DNA of 64,000 nucleotides from Epiperipatus broadwayi (taxonomy: Eukaryota; Onychophora; Udeonychophora; Euonychophora; Peripatidae), in contig JAQFVV010000001.1 in NCBI GenBank assembly GCA_028023455.1, positions 24,915,401-24,979,400 of the forward strand. The letters run 5' to 3'. Within the stretch, counting starts at the first letter, position 1. Every line of letters starts with the position of its first letter. The notes under the pieces are model-generated. The model made no database searches and was not told where the DNA came from. It saw only the letters and a program-made list of their open reading frames with translations. Below, in pieces: positions 36,120 to 48,469 of this stretch. The position numbers and the translations under genes are program-made.

Positions 36120-37000
36120 GTCTGGGTTTTCCACCAGAAGAGGGCGAACACATCTCACTATGGTCGGACCTAGGTTTTCTGGTAGGATGCTGTGAATGAC
36201 GTGATGAAATACCTAACCTATGATCATATCTACCTCCAGTGGGCTAGCTCTAAGTTTACACATTAAATGTAGATACAATTTGGCTAGTTCAACCATACTT
36301 CATCCCTTTTTCGGGCTCCGTTACATCTCAGTCTTTGAATTCAGGGAGAATTCTGCCTTCGGCTCTCTTCAGGGGTAAATTTACACTAGATAGCAACTAT
36401 TGCATCTATATATATATGTTCCAATTGATTTAAAGATCCATCCAAATATTACTGTATTATTATATAAGAACAAGATGTGTATATATATATGCGGTTTTAA
36501 GTTGATGAATGAATGTATAAATTATTTTGATAAACTAGAGACCAGTTTAATTTAAATCAAATTGACAACGTTTATTAAATAACAAAATAAAAAAAATTTC
36601 AAAACTTTTGACATGGTAAAACAATATAATTGTGTGTGTCAAGGATGCATTTCTCCCATATTAATGATTAAATGTGTTCACTATTCCAATTCTTACCCAT
36701 GGTAGAGATACATGACAAGGCACTAATTATTTACAAAGCAGATAAAAATAGTAAAAAAAAATTATTACTAAATTGACCATGAAGCTAACTAGCTTATTTA
36801 CAATATTATACAAGTGTATGTGCAATAGCCTCATCGTCTGGTTTCAGTTATTGATGTTTCATTTTCTTCCCCCCCCCCCACCTGTATACGGTTTCCTACA
36901 GTTGATAGAAAAGAACATCTGTACTGGAAGGTTAATCATTTATATCGAAAAAATGAATATAAATGATCATTAGTTAACAATAAAAGAAAAACAAATAACC
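36120..37000 (+). repeat. Dispersed repeat family, copy 2
   Basis: This is the partner of 2458-3250, in the same orientation. Its left part is the better preserved and GC-richer: GGATGCTGTGAATGACGTGA at 36186, and TTTGAATTCAGGG at 36336. A poly-C tract near 36870 and a 66-codon ORF (36773-36973) lie inside and are not considered genes. Confidence 0.5.
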
Positions 37001-39877
37001 TGAACTCTGTCCTGTAGTAAGTGTATGTACTTAATATGGAATAATATCCAAAAATCTTTCCTTATTCCATATCATCAAATATCAAGTCACTATGGAGGGA
37101 AAGCTGACTTAATCTTTATTTGACATAAAAAAAAAAAATTATATCTAACTTAATAATTTTCTGCCCTTCATTTTGTTGCTTTCATTTATAATGGACTCTT
37201 CCACTTGTAGATATATTTCCGCTCCCATGTGTGGAAATAAACTAGAATTTTACAAACATATATATAAAATACACAACAAAATCAAAAATTTCATTAAATC
37301 ATCGTGATTAATCTCCATGAATTTGGCAATAATGTCTTTTATGGATACAGTCTATTTCTCTTCGGATCATTCTTCTTTGGTAAGTCATTCCTTACTCGCT
37401 AAAATTCTTCGGCGACGTGCTTGAAACAATGTTGTTTTCATTTTCTGTGGTTGCTTTCCTTCTTGACCCATTTAGACATTTAGTGTAGGACATTTGATGT
37501 TTCTTTAGGCATCATATAGGTAAGTAGATTTAAGTCATTGCACTTCTGTGGTCCGGACAGTAGCACTCCAGCCCTATGGCAATGTTAATTTAGCTAGCAT
37601 ACATTGCACAGGAGTTTATAATAGATTTAATTTTTCTTGATTTGTTATTTGGCACTTAATGGCTTATATAAGAAAAAAACTACTTCATCATTTATATAAA
37701 TGCTGGCGATGTTCTATTTCTTTTTTTTCTGTGTTCGAATAATAGGCATTGTGCCAACAAATATGACAGTAACAATGTAGAGGTTAGCATTAATAGTAGT
37801 TAGAGCAACATAGACGGAGACTTATCTGAAAACAATTAGCTAATGAACAAAAGAAAAGTAGAATGAGCAGTGATTGCAAGGTTGAACTTTTATAAAATGC
37901 AAGCGTCACATAGGAAAGATGCCAAGACTTTTTTTTTAGAAATTGGAGGACAAGCTTGATAACTATTTTTGTACCACTGTATCACTCATAAACATTTGTA
38001 ACAAAAAAAAACAAAACATATTAAATGTATCATTTGATAAACACCTTAAAAAAAAAAAAAATCAATTTGAAATCAGTTCAGTTCTTTTGTTAAATTGCCT
38101 GAATTTATCAAACTTTATTTAAACATCGGTTTGAATTTCTTTAATTTTGCACTATGAAAATTATATGGATAATATGGAATATTTGAACAAGTCATCCATC
38201 TTCTCTTGTATTCGAACATTCGATCTTAAGTTGTTGGCTTTATAGAGTTATTGCATCATTTGAAAAATAAAAAATGACGGAAATAAACTGGGGTTGCTTT
38301 TATAACACGCTTAGTTTCTGGTATTTAGTATACTAGCTTTTCCTTTTCCATTACCATGGCTGTCTATTGTTGTTCATATTATTATATTGGTTGTAGTTAA
38401 AAAATAAAATTATGTAACAGAATTCTATTTTTATTTTCCACACTTGGTTGCCTAGAAATTGGCTTGATATTAAATCATCACTATGTTTACTAAGTCTAAG
38501 TCTTAATTCATGACATATAACCCACTAATAATTAATTCATTGTTGATATATATATATATGAAGGATTTCTTTAACTGGTTTTTTTTACTTTTCATTAAAT
38601 AAGAGAAATTAGTTCATTGTGACATTTGTTTAATTTGGTACTTAATAAAACAAACATTTGTTGCATAACTATATATATATGTTTACAAGAAAAATGATAG
38701 TGCATATTCAACGACCTAATAGTTAAGCTTATGTTTTAAATAGGTTTGATTTGGTGGTGTGGATAAATAAAGGCTGGTTTCGACAGGATTGTAACCTACC
38801 CTTACAATTTGCCACCATGTTGTTATCATTCAGATTTTCAACAGAAAAGGATGAGTAGCCTCTCAGGCAGAAGCTTTACTATTTACTCCATATTGTTCAT
38901 CATCATTTTTAAATAAATTATACACATATTCATTAGTTTTATGCTATTAAGATGTTCATACATATTAAAACTGAGAACTGGGGTAACAATATTCTATCCT
39001 TGGTATGTTTCCACAGTGTTTAACCTCATTCAGAGTGAAGTTCATTTGTTTGTTTATTCATTTAATTTCCTTTCCAATGATTCAGTGTTACTTGCTGTTA
39101 AAATGTCTTTTACAAAAAAATTATATGTAAATAAGCAGTGACATTTAGTAGATTCTAGACAATTTCACCGACGTCATTCATTTAAACATCGTAAATAGTA
39201 ATTTAAAGTGAGAATTCTACTCTCACGCTTTCCTCTACAGTACTTCAGATTTGCTCATATAAAAGAATTTAAGTCATAGGAATAAGAGGATTCCTTTTAT
39301 TCCTGAATAAATACTATATCTTATATTGTAGAAGAAAGTATTCATTTATTATTTAACACTCTCAAAAGACGCATGCACAATTAGCTTGAAAGGGTGATAT
39401 TTGAATGTAATAAAAAATTATATGTAATTCTATAAATTAGAATACAAAATGTATTCAAGTTACATAAAGTGAGTTGATATCCCTTGCTTATTCACTTGTT
39501 TTATATATACTAACTAATATTTTAAACATTGTTTTAAATAGATTAACTATTTTTATTCATAATGTTTTATATATATTATTAATCATTCAATATTGTTCAA
39601 TTATATCAATATATAACTTCGCACATACTCATTCCATCAAAAACTTAATGTCCTATTTGTTTATGTTTAAGGATTGATTCTGAAATTATATATGGTAATT
39701 TGAATGTTAACTATTTACATACTTTATTACTATATTTCTAATATAATATTTATGTTATCTCTTTTGTTATGCCACTCTTAGGATAACATAATCAATATTG
39801 ATTTTAAAAAAAGTTATGGAATTTGAACTCAAATTCCACTATTACAATATATAATCAGTATTTTTGTTTCATTAAAG
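37001..39877 (+). other. Intronic stretch
   Basis: No gene is supported. It contains the relative of the 7380-7440 element (core GGATTGTAACCTACCCTTACA near 38788) and (AT)n tracts. ORFs 38941-39141 and 39474-39677 lack motifs. It ends in the acceptor TTTCATTAAAG. Confidence 0.4.
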
Positions 39878-39985
39878 GAAATAGAATCTGAATCAACTTC
39901 AAAATCAAATATGCTTGGGCATAGACATTCAAAAAGGTTAAAAAACATAGAACTCTATAAGGAAAGACAAAAATGTGAATCTGAA
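39878..39985 (+). CDS. Module exon 4 (36 codons)
   Basis: The acceptor GTTTCATTAAAG ends at 39877 and the donor GTAAGT starts at 39986. The 108-nt exon is in phase 0 and reads EIESESTSKSNMLGH, then RHSKRLKNIELYKERQK, ending CESE. Length, phase and ending (xSE|GTAAGT) match the other module exons. It is the most divergent in its basic half, with fewer Lys and one Cys. It begins EI.SE like exon 26694, so these two may form a subfamily. Function is unknown. Confidence 0.6.
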
Positions 39986-40099
39986 GTAAGTAACATATAT
40001 ATATATATGTATTAATTTCATAAATGTGATGCATTGTTACTCATAGATATTTTTTGATTTAAGAAGTATAAATTGTTATTAATCTAAAATAAACTATTG

Positions 40100-42652
40100 G
40101 TTAATCTCTCTATTTATATATATACACACACACATATATACATACACAGGCACATACACATACCCACGCGAATGTTTCATAGTTAATTATTAATGCATCC
40201 ATTTGTTATATTCATGACTCTTGATGCTTATCAAATTCCAATCAGGCTTAGTATTTTTTATTCCAGATAATCACCAAATTGCCAAACTAATTTTTCATCC
40301 ATTATTGGTCATTAAATAAGTATTCAACTATTCTTAGACAAAGAGTGAATCAATTATGCATAATTACAATTTACCATCCAGAAATATAGAAGTTTAGTGG
40401 AGGATGCCTTTTTTACAATTTTTTATGAGAACCTTTTGAAAAGGATTTTATTATATACACCTACATTACAATAAATTTGTGAAATATGTTTATACAAAAA
40501 ACATTTACTTAATATTTCATAGAAAGAATGAAGATTTTTTTTTGATAATCACTATGAAAACTGAATTCTGAATTTTTAGAACGGTTAGTAATAATGGCAT
40601 CATTGTGAATGAAAATGAAAATTTAAAGTTGCGAATATTTTTGAGTTTTATTTGGATCAAAATAATTATCTGACCTTAATTGTCTTCTTATTATTGGTTT
40701 TAAAATATTAGATATATATGCCTTTTGTAAGTTAACTTCTTAGATAAAATTTATATCCAGTGATGTGTATTTCAAAATAATTTTTTTTTTTCTCATTGTT
40801 TTATATTTTTATTGAAATAACCTGTCTATTTTACTTTAAATTTTTACAAAGAATTAAAAAATTATAATTTTTTTTAATATATACCAATTTGAGTTTTACA
40901 TAAATAGTTTTATGATTTTTAATAGACATATTTAAAAATAATATTTTGGAAATAACTTAAATTTCTTTTACAAAAGTTGTTATTAACCATGCTGATACCT
41001 AATTCTTTTTAACTTGTTATTGAAATGCTTAGCTTTATTAATTCTGATCAATGAAGAAAATATCTGTATGTAATCATACTATATAAGAAAAAATAAATAT
41101 TAATCCTTGAGAATGAATTATATTTGAGAGATTATAATATTAATACCATTATGTGATTTTTAACTTGTCTAATAACATACAAAGTTTTATGTGTAATCTA
41201 TATAATCTAATGGATATTTCTTCATAATTATAGCAGATTAAAAAAAAAAAAGATTCTTTTGGTGAAGCCAAGAATATCTTAATTATCAGTTTATGTTTCT
41301 TTTATTTGAATTTTGCATGTATTATGTATTTTTATTTGATATAGAATTAAAGTACTTATTAACATGATTATTATTTAATTGAACATTTTAATAGATTGAC
41401 AAACAATGAGGGCATTTTTGAATTTTTAATAAGGGGAATAGTTTATTGAAATTTTATTCAGGAAAAATGATTTTTAATGATGTCAAATTAAAGGCATTGA
41501 ATGGTAATAACATTTTTTTTTTACACCAAAACAATTCTATCAGTGTTTTTATTAGAAATTTGCTAATTATTTCGTTTATGGAAAAATGATTTCAAAATAA
41601 GTCATTGGAATTGCTGCAATAAATATTTTCAAAATCTGAAGTTTCTTAATAAATTCAAACTCATATTCAGAAATTACCGTAATTTAGAGTTTATATTACT
41701 TAATTTTGCATATACTCACAGTTTCCACCATTGTTTAATAATAAATCATAAAAAAAAATTATCAGACACAAAAAAACACATCAAACCATTTTTTAAATAA
41801 AAATTTATTAGAAATATATTTTTTAATATAGAAGTAAAAAGTTTGCTATTCTCCTAAGATGTTATTAAAAAATTAATAAAGTGATATATATGATATATGT
41901 TTAACTTAATTTATGTCTCGGTTTGGATAATAAAAAGTAGAAAGAATTTGATTTTCTAGAAAATGGATTTATGTGTAGCACTCATGATAAAAAATGAAAT
42001 CTTTATCCTCAAGATAAAGTTAATTAAAAATTCTTTATAATAAACACATGCATTAAAATAAGATTTCAATATTTATTTTGACAAAAAAAAAAGCCTGAGT
42101 TTAAAATGAATAAATAAAAGATACAAATGATTTTTTAAAAGTTAGATTGTATTCTATAATTGATCAAATAACTTATTACAGTCAATGGATAGATTGCAAT
42201 TGACTGATAATTTTTCCATTAGAAGATAAAAGTGTATACTAATATACTTGGAATTAAAATAGTTTTCCATTCATAATAAGCTATGAATATTTATGAAATA
42301 AAGTTAAATTTAAAAATTATTTTGATACATTTTTAGGAATTATTTAATGATTGAAACTCAAGTTTTTATTGCAAACTATTCTTGATTATTAAGATTTTAA
42401 TTTAAAAAAGTGCATTATATATTCTAAATCTTATTCTTTATTTTATATTTATCCATTTTAATGTAATTCTAATTAGGACATATTTTAATAATATTAATGG
42501 TATATTAAACATTTTAAAGTTATGTCCAAGACTTTTCCTAAAGTTATATGTACAGAGCTTAACTGATTTTTATATCACCATTTTAAAGTAAAGATATATT
42601 TAAGTCTCAGTAGGATGGATGGAATTGATCTAAGAATGCGACTACTATATAT
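40100..42652 (+). repeat. Duplicated intron segment, copy A (left part)
   Basis: It is collinear with 52610-55270. Matches include AATCAGGCTTA (40242 and 52727), TTAGAAGATAAAAG (42219 and 54868), AGTTTTCCATTCA (42261 and 54912), GGAATTATTTAATGATT (42336 and 54981) and the block around GTTATATGTACAGAGCTTA (42543 and 55172). Over 2.5 kb the two copies differ mainly by substitutions and small indels. Copy A lacks the 130 bp hairpin present in copy B. Confidence 0.75.
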
Positions 42653-44880
42653 TGTAACGGGCACATACGACATTACATTATTTTTTTTATTATTAAACAT
42701 GAAAAAATAAAAATTCGCAAATAAAACTTCTTTTTTAAGAATTAAAAATTAAAAAATCATCTTAAACTCGTGTATATATAAAATCGCACAGATGAAAAAA
42801 ATTATTAAAATAAAACTTTATTAAAAATAGAAAAACTAAATCTTCAACAAAAACTTAAAAAGATTTAGAGATAAAAATATATCTTTAAGTTTGGAAAACA
42901 AATTAATTAATGTTATTGAAAAATGGAAATGATTATTTTAATTAGTTAAATGTAAACTAGCCCTTGGGCATTTAAAATGTATAAGCAAAGGTCAGATAGG
43001 AGAGAAAAACAATGGGATCAGAATGGCCAATAAAAGAAATCACTCATGGAATCGGACCTCAGCGAAAAGACCATCACCATCGTCGTGACGTAATGTCCAC
43101 TGGATCTGAAAGTCTACCATAAAAAGTTAAATGAAGAAAGAGCTGAAGAGATGTGTGACAGCAGCGGTGATATGTGTTAGTGCGGAGTTGAAGGAGAAGG
43201 GATTGAAAAGACGCACTCTTCAATCCCTTCAGTTCTGCTAAGAAAGAAAGAGAAATGACCTATCGTTTTCTACATTGAGGACCAGCTAAAGTAAAAGACC
43301 TCCGGATGAATAAATAAAACAGCCAACAGAATACCAATCTCTTTAGGACGGCGTGGGAATTCACGTTCAAATGGCAAGCAATGGATAAAGATGAACTTTT
43401 TAAAACTGTAAGAACTTTATGAACTCTAATAAGCTTTAAATATATTTCTAAAACTCCAGTATACTAAACAATAAGAACTTTAATTCTAAAACTTTTTCCG
43501 TATTTAAAATAATTGCAATAGAATCCTATCTGACCAACTTAATTTATTAATAAGTAATTTTATTTGATGTATTTCTTTTGTAAAATCATTTCCATTTATT
43601 TTTTTTTTTGTTCTTTAAGTTTTTATTATGATTTCTGTTTTTCGTTAAACTAAATTATATAAATGTTAAATTTAAGTCGGGCGTGAATGGCTATATAGAT
43701 TTGTAAAGTTATATTAGTTTTATTAGGGGAGGGTAATCTTAAGTTATTCGTTTCGTAGTTAAATTAGGTCAATGGATTGGATATATTGGTGTAATTAGTA
43801 GATGTAGTACGAGATTCACCACGTGCAGAATCGAATTATACGCCGCACACACCCGTTTTGCCTATGGAAGGGATAATAAGACGGAGACCGCAGTTCCTTC
43901 CTATGGAGTTTTTTTTTTATTGCTCTTCTCGTCAGATAGATGTAGTATTCCTATCGGATGAGAGTCAATTTCTTTTCTTAACCTATATTTGTGCTGTCAT
44001 ATTCGTATTACATTGAATACATCGATATATCAGATGGATTGACGTTGGTTTAACTGCGAACTTTTGGCCTAAGGTTAAATAAGGGATAAAATATTTTCTT
44101 TTCAAATGCAATCTATGTAGTCTATTCATACTCGACACTCTAAATGCATTAAATTTAAGTTGGGTATAGATGCTTGCATGGATTCGTTATCGGTTAATTA
44201 TGTTTTTGGTTTTCATATTTGATCAAAATATATAGACATTCGGTAAATAATGATACCTTATGGTGAGTATCTAAAATGTATTTATTCGGATGTCTTTTAA
44301 GTTATTGGTGTCAATGTGGCATCTTATGATGAATGCCATTGGGTTTCTTATAAATTTCCCTCTGCAATTCCATCAATGACTTTATATTTTGATCGTTTAT
44401 GTTTATTTTGAAATGTTTTTAACCGTGTAATCTATGTAACCGATCTATACTCAACATTATAAAACAAACTTTTATAAATCCATCTGTGCGAACTTATAAA
44501 AATTAAAATGTAAATTAAAATCTAAAATCAAAGTTAAAAATGTAAGTTAAATTTTAAAATGTAAACATACTAAAATAATAACGCTAAATTTTATATATAT
44601 GTGCGTAAATAAATGTTTGTGTGTTAATTTCTGGCAGTGGCTTATTTTATTCTTTTTTAAAAAATATTCTTAGATAAGAATTTATAAAATATAAATTTCT
44701 GCTGTTCCACTGAGCTAGTGACAATGGGCTAATGATCGGAATCAAAATATATAAAATAAATTTTTTTTTTTTTTTTAAACTTACATATCTGCCTACTTTA
44801 TAAATTTTCTAGGTTCAAATGCCTAGTGGCGCCCTGTACAGCAGATACGTTAAGTCTCCCCTTTCTCCCCGATCGTTATA
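42653..44880. mobile_element. Probable solo LTR (~2.2 kb)
   Basis: This GC-richer block begins TGTAACGGGCAC and ends CCCCGATCGTTATA, so the ends form an imperfect inverted repeat (TGTAACG against CGTTATA, one transition from CGTTACA). ATAT flanks both sides. The paralogous intron near 55270 has nothing like it, so it is an insertion. It has no coding frame. Together these fit a single LTR left by recombination of a second long-LTR retrotransposon. It is not the same family as 14721-17567. A helitron or other non-coding transposon is the alternative. Confidence 0.5.
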
Positions 44881-44894
44881 ATATATATATATGT

Positions 44895-46500
44895 GTGTAA
44901 ATGAAGTCTTTTTTTGTGTTAAAAGGTGTATTATTTGTTTATTAAATTCCTGAAGTTTCAACATACTTAGAAAAAAAAGACAAAACATCTTATCAAATGT
45001 TCCAGTATAGATGAGGATATAAAAATTAAAATTTCTCTTAAGAGAAGGTTCTTCATAATATTTTAAATTTTATGATTTACCTAAAATTCATAAACATGAG
45101 GTACCATTAAGACCTATTGTGTGTGCTACAGGTTCTTCCACATTTTCTTTGGCTTGATATTTAGTCTAATGCTTAAAACCATTGACAGATGACATTCAAT
45201 AAAGAATTAAAAATTCATCTCATTTTATTTCTATTATTAAGAACTTAAAGAAAGCTAAAAGTGAGTTGTTGATTAGTTTTGATGTGTCTGTTATGCGAAG
45301 AAGCTTTATCTATAATCTGATTATGATAATTTAACTGATTTTATTATTCCATTAATAAAACATTGCCTTGAAAATACATTTGTTATTCATGTTTTTCAAA
45401 AATATAAACAAATTAAAGGACTTTCTTTGGACTTACCACTATCACCTGTAATTGCTGATCTCTTGATTAATAATTTTGAAAATGAAGTATTAAATACAGA
45501 TAATAAAAGATTTTCTATTTAGCTCAGATATATGGATGATATGTTTGTTATATGGCCTTGTAATATTGTTGCCTTGAATTCTTTTCTTGTTTTTCTTAAT
45601 TAATGAATCCTAATATTAATTTTACCATGGAAGATGAAAATAACACTTTCTTTTCTAGAAGTTTTAATCATTAGAAGAACTGATGAGTTTTGATCAATAT
45701 CTGTTTATAGAAAATCCACCCATACAAACAGATATTTTAACTCTCATCATCATTCTGCTCATATTTTCTGTGCACAAAATCTTTTGATGAAAGCATGTAG
45801 TTTATCTGATAAAGATCATCTTGCTCAAGAAATAGAATTGACTAAAAACATTTTACTTTCTAATGGTTACAATTTAAACATCATATATAAAGCTTTACAT
45901 AGCAGTGATACAAAGACAAAAAAATATGATAAATTTGACAACTTAACTAGTTATAGAGTTGTTTTACCTTTAAGTCACTGATAAGTAGGAAAAGTATTGG
46001 TGATTTTTTTTGTAACCTAAAGACCAAATACTTTGAATGAAATTCCCTGTTCATAGTGTACAAGAAGCTATGTAATTTAATCCAGTAGACAAATTAATGT
46101 CAAAATTAGGGAGCATAAAATGCCTTTAATCAAAAGTTAAATACATCAATTTTTATTTTGCATTTTTTAGAAAATTGGTCACACACCTGATTTTGATAAT
46201 ACTAAAATATTCGCTAATTTGGAAAAGTATAATTTGAATACCATGAGAGAATCTATTGAAATATAAAAAGACCAAAGTAAATCTGATGAAGTATAATGTA
46301 TTCTAGTATTGTGGAGACTACTTATTTTATCTTTTTCTTTTGAAATCAATTAATTGTAAAACTAAAGGAAATAAAAATTTTGCACATTCTGGATAATCAA
46401 TTGTCAAATATATATAAGAATGATTGTTCTTTACTTGACATTCAATCTCTTATGTATTAAGCTCTAACAGTTCTTCATTACAATGATAAATGATATTTCA
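44895..46500 (+). mobile_element. Decayed Penelope-like retroelement
   Basis: Conserved Penelope reverse transcriptase blocks appear in order on the plus strand: DLPKIHKHEVPLRPIV (from 45074), LPLSPVIADLLINNFENE (about 45435), RYMDDMFVIWP (YMDD at 45529-45540), NPNINFTMEDENN (about 45606) and THTNRYF near 45720. The ORF 45784-45981 reads MMKACSLSDKDHLAQEIEL and on to NGYNLN. A GIY-YIG endonuclease remnant with EIPCS and IREHK follows at about 46035-46120. Many stops and frame changes make it inactive. Family knowledge: Penelope elements couple this reverse transcriptase to a GIY-YIG endonuclease. It is absent from the paralogous copy B intron. Confidence 0.75.
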
Positions 46501-46609
46501 TCAAGAGTCAGCAATTTAATAAACAAAATAATATATGGTTTAACAAAAAAAAAATCTTTAATTATATCATATAACTGTAAAAGTATTAAATATAATATAT
46601 ATAAATACA

Positions 46610-48330
46610 CATAATATGAAATAAAATGCACAATATATTATTATAACCAATCAGAAATTATTTGTAGTATACTTCTAAGTAGTTGTAAATCTACTATATT
46701 ATAATACAATATCCAACTAAAAAATCAGATAATTTTTTTTTTACTATTCATATATTTCAAATGAAATCACTATTTTTAAATGGAGAAGATATTTAAAACT
46801 CCTGATCATTACACTAAAACTATTGGACTCAATGTTATTTAAGTATTTAGAAAACCTATATAAGTGGACGTGAATCAATTTATATGCAAATATTTATGCT
46901 GTTTTCAAACAGATCATAAAGAGTTATGAATTTCTTTCTCATTTAGAACCCATCTGAATAGTCAAATATCACAAACACGTAGACTGTGTTATATATCCTT
47001 GTAATCAATGAACTGATTTATAGTGCTCTTGAAATCTGTTATTACAAAATTGTTTCTGTCTTGAAAGACGTGTATTTGATGTTATAATTGTTGACTGAAA
47101 ACAGTACAAGTTTGTGCATTTACATTATTTTTTACTGTAAAGTCAAATGATTAACCTTCTACATACTTAAACAATATTCAAGCTGCTAGTTCTATTATGC
47201 TGATCATATATTTTAAATTTCTGATTTATTTGTTAATAATTTTCATTTGAAATATATATTAGGAGTAAAATGGTTAGATTTAAAACTAGATTTTGTTGTA
47301 TGATAAATTCAGATTTGTTAAGGAATATGATACATATCAGCATTTCTAATTTATAGATGGATTGAATATTTATCTTTCTATTAGACTTTCCACTCACATG
47401 CACACACACACACGTGTATTAATGTAAGAAATTGTCTAATTGCTTTAATTTAAAAATCATTTGCAACAATTTAGCAAATTAAAATGTAATAACGAATTAT
47501 CTCTTAAATAATTGAAAATAAATATAGTAAAAAATGAATTTTTAAATAAAAGTTTTATATAATGAATATTATTAGTAAAGACTATCTAAAGTAAGATGGG
47601 GCTTTTTGTTTGATGATATCTAATCATATCTAATTTATCATCAAAAAAAAAAAAAACCAACCTAATCAATTTATAATCAAGATAATTCTTTCATAATTTG
47701 AAAGAAATTATTTTTAAGATGTGGAAGTTGACTTTAGAACAGCTTTTATTACTGTAGCATTTAAAACTGCAATATAAAGATCTAATCAGTATCATTTATA
47801 GTCCATTGAATTGTAACAGGTATGAATTAATATTTGACAGCTTGAATAGGAATTCTCCATGTGATCTAAAGTATAAAAGTGATTTTATAAAATAGATAAT
47901 AACTTAAAATAAATTTAAAAATAAACACATTAAACAGAAGGCTTTTAAAATTATGATAGTATGCTAGACAATTGTATAAATATATTAATTTAGATTTACA
48001 GATATACATTCATTAATATGAAACATTAGCAAAAGGAAAAAAAAAAAAACGATTTGAGGAGAATTTGTAATATTTGAGAAAACAATTTTCTTTATTATGT
48101 TTAGCAATCATCTATCAATAATATAGATTTAGTGCTAAAAAGAAACATTTTGTTTTAAAATTAATGTACAGATGTTAATGTTAAATCTTTATATGTTATA
48201 AAGAAACAGGTACTGTTTTAGTTTTAAATGATACAGTAATAATTTACTATTTTTAATTTTATAATTTTTATAAATGTATTTTAAATACATTTACAAATAT
48301 ATGCTTTCTGTTGTTGTTACTTTATTAAAG
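46610..48330 (+). repeat. Duplicated intron segment, copy A (right part)
   Basis: It is collinear with 55280-56700 and then 58765-59092. Matches include ACCAATCAGAAAT.ATTTGTA (46647 and 55302), AAATCTACTATATT (46687 and 55349), TTTAGATTTACA (47989 and 56684) and TAATATTTGAGAAAA (48070 and 58811). It ends in TTTATTAAAG before the next exon. Confidence 0.75.
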
Positions 48331-48437
48331 AGAACAGATCCTGAATCAGATTTATTGCATCAAATCATTACATTAAAGAATGGAAAAACATTAAAAAAGA
48401 AAAAGATCTTAAGAAAAGAAGATATGCAATTTCAGAA
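48331..48437 (+). pseudogene. Module exon 5, probably degenerate
   Basis: The acceptor TTTATTAAAG ends at 48330. The sequence opens RTDPESDLLHQIITLKNG and continues KTLKKKKILRKED, clearly a copy of the exon at 59093. Where all other copies have GTAAGT this one reads ATATGT, and the aligned length is 107, one base short of a multiple of three. It could be rescued by a non-consensus GT at 48442 (GTAGCA), which would give a 111-nt phase-0 exon. Otherwise it is a dead exon. The acidic half has also lost charge (TLE changed to TLK). Confidence 0.55.
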
Positions 48438-48469
48438 ATATGTAGCATATATGTATATATATTGACCAT

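Noticed and set aside
44690-44870. tRNA-like B-box string GGTTCAAATGCC at about 44813
   Set aside because: No consistent A box, cloverleaf or acceptor stem could be drawn, and it lies inside the probable solo LTR.
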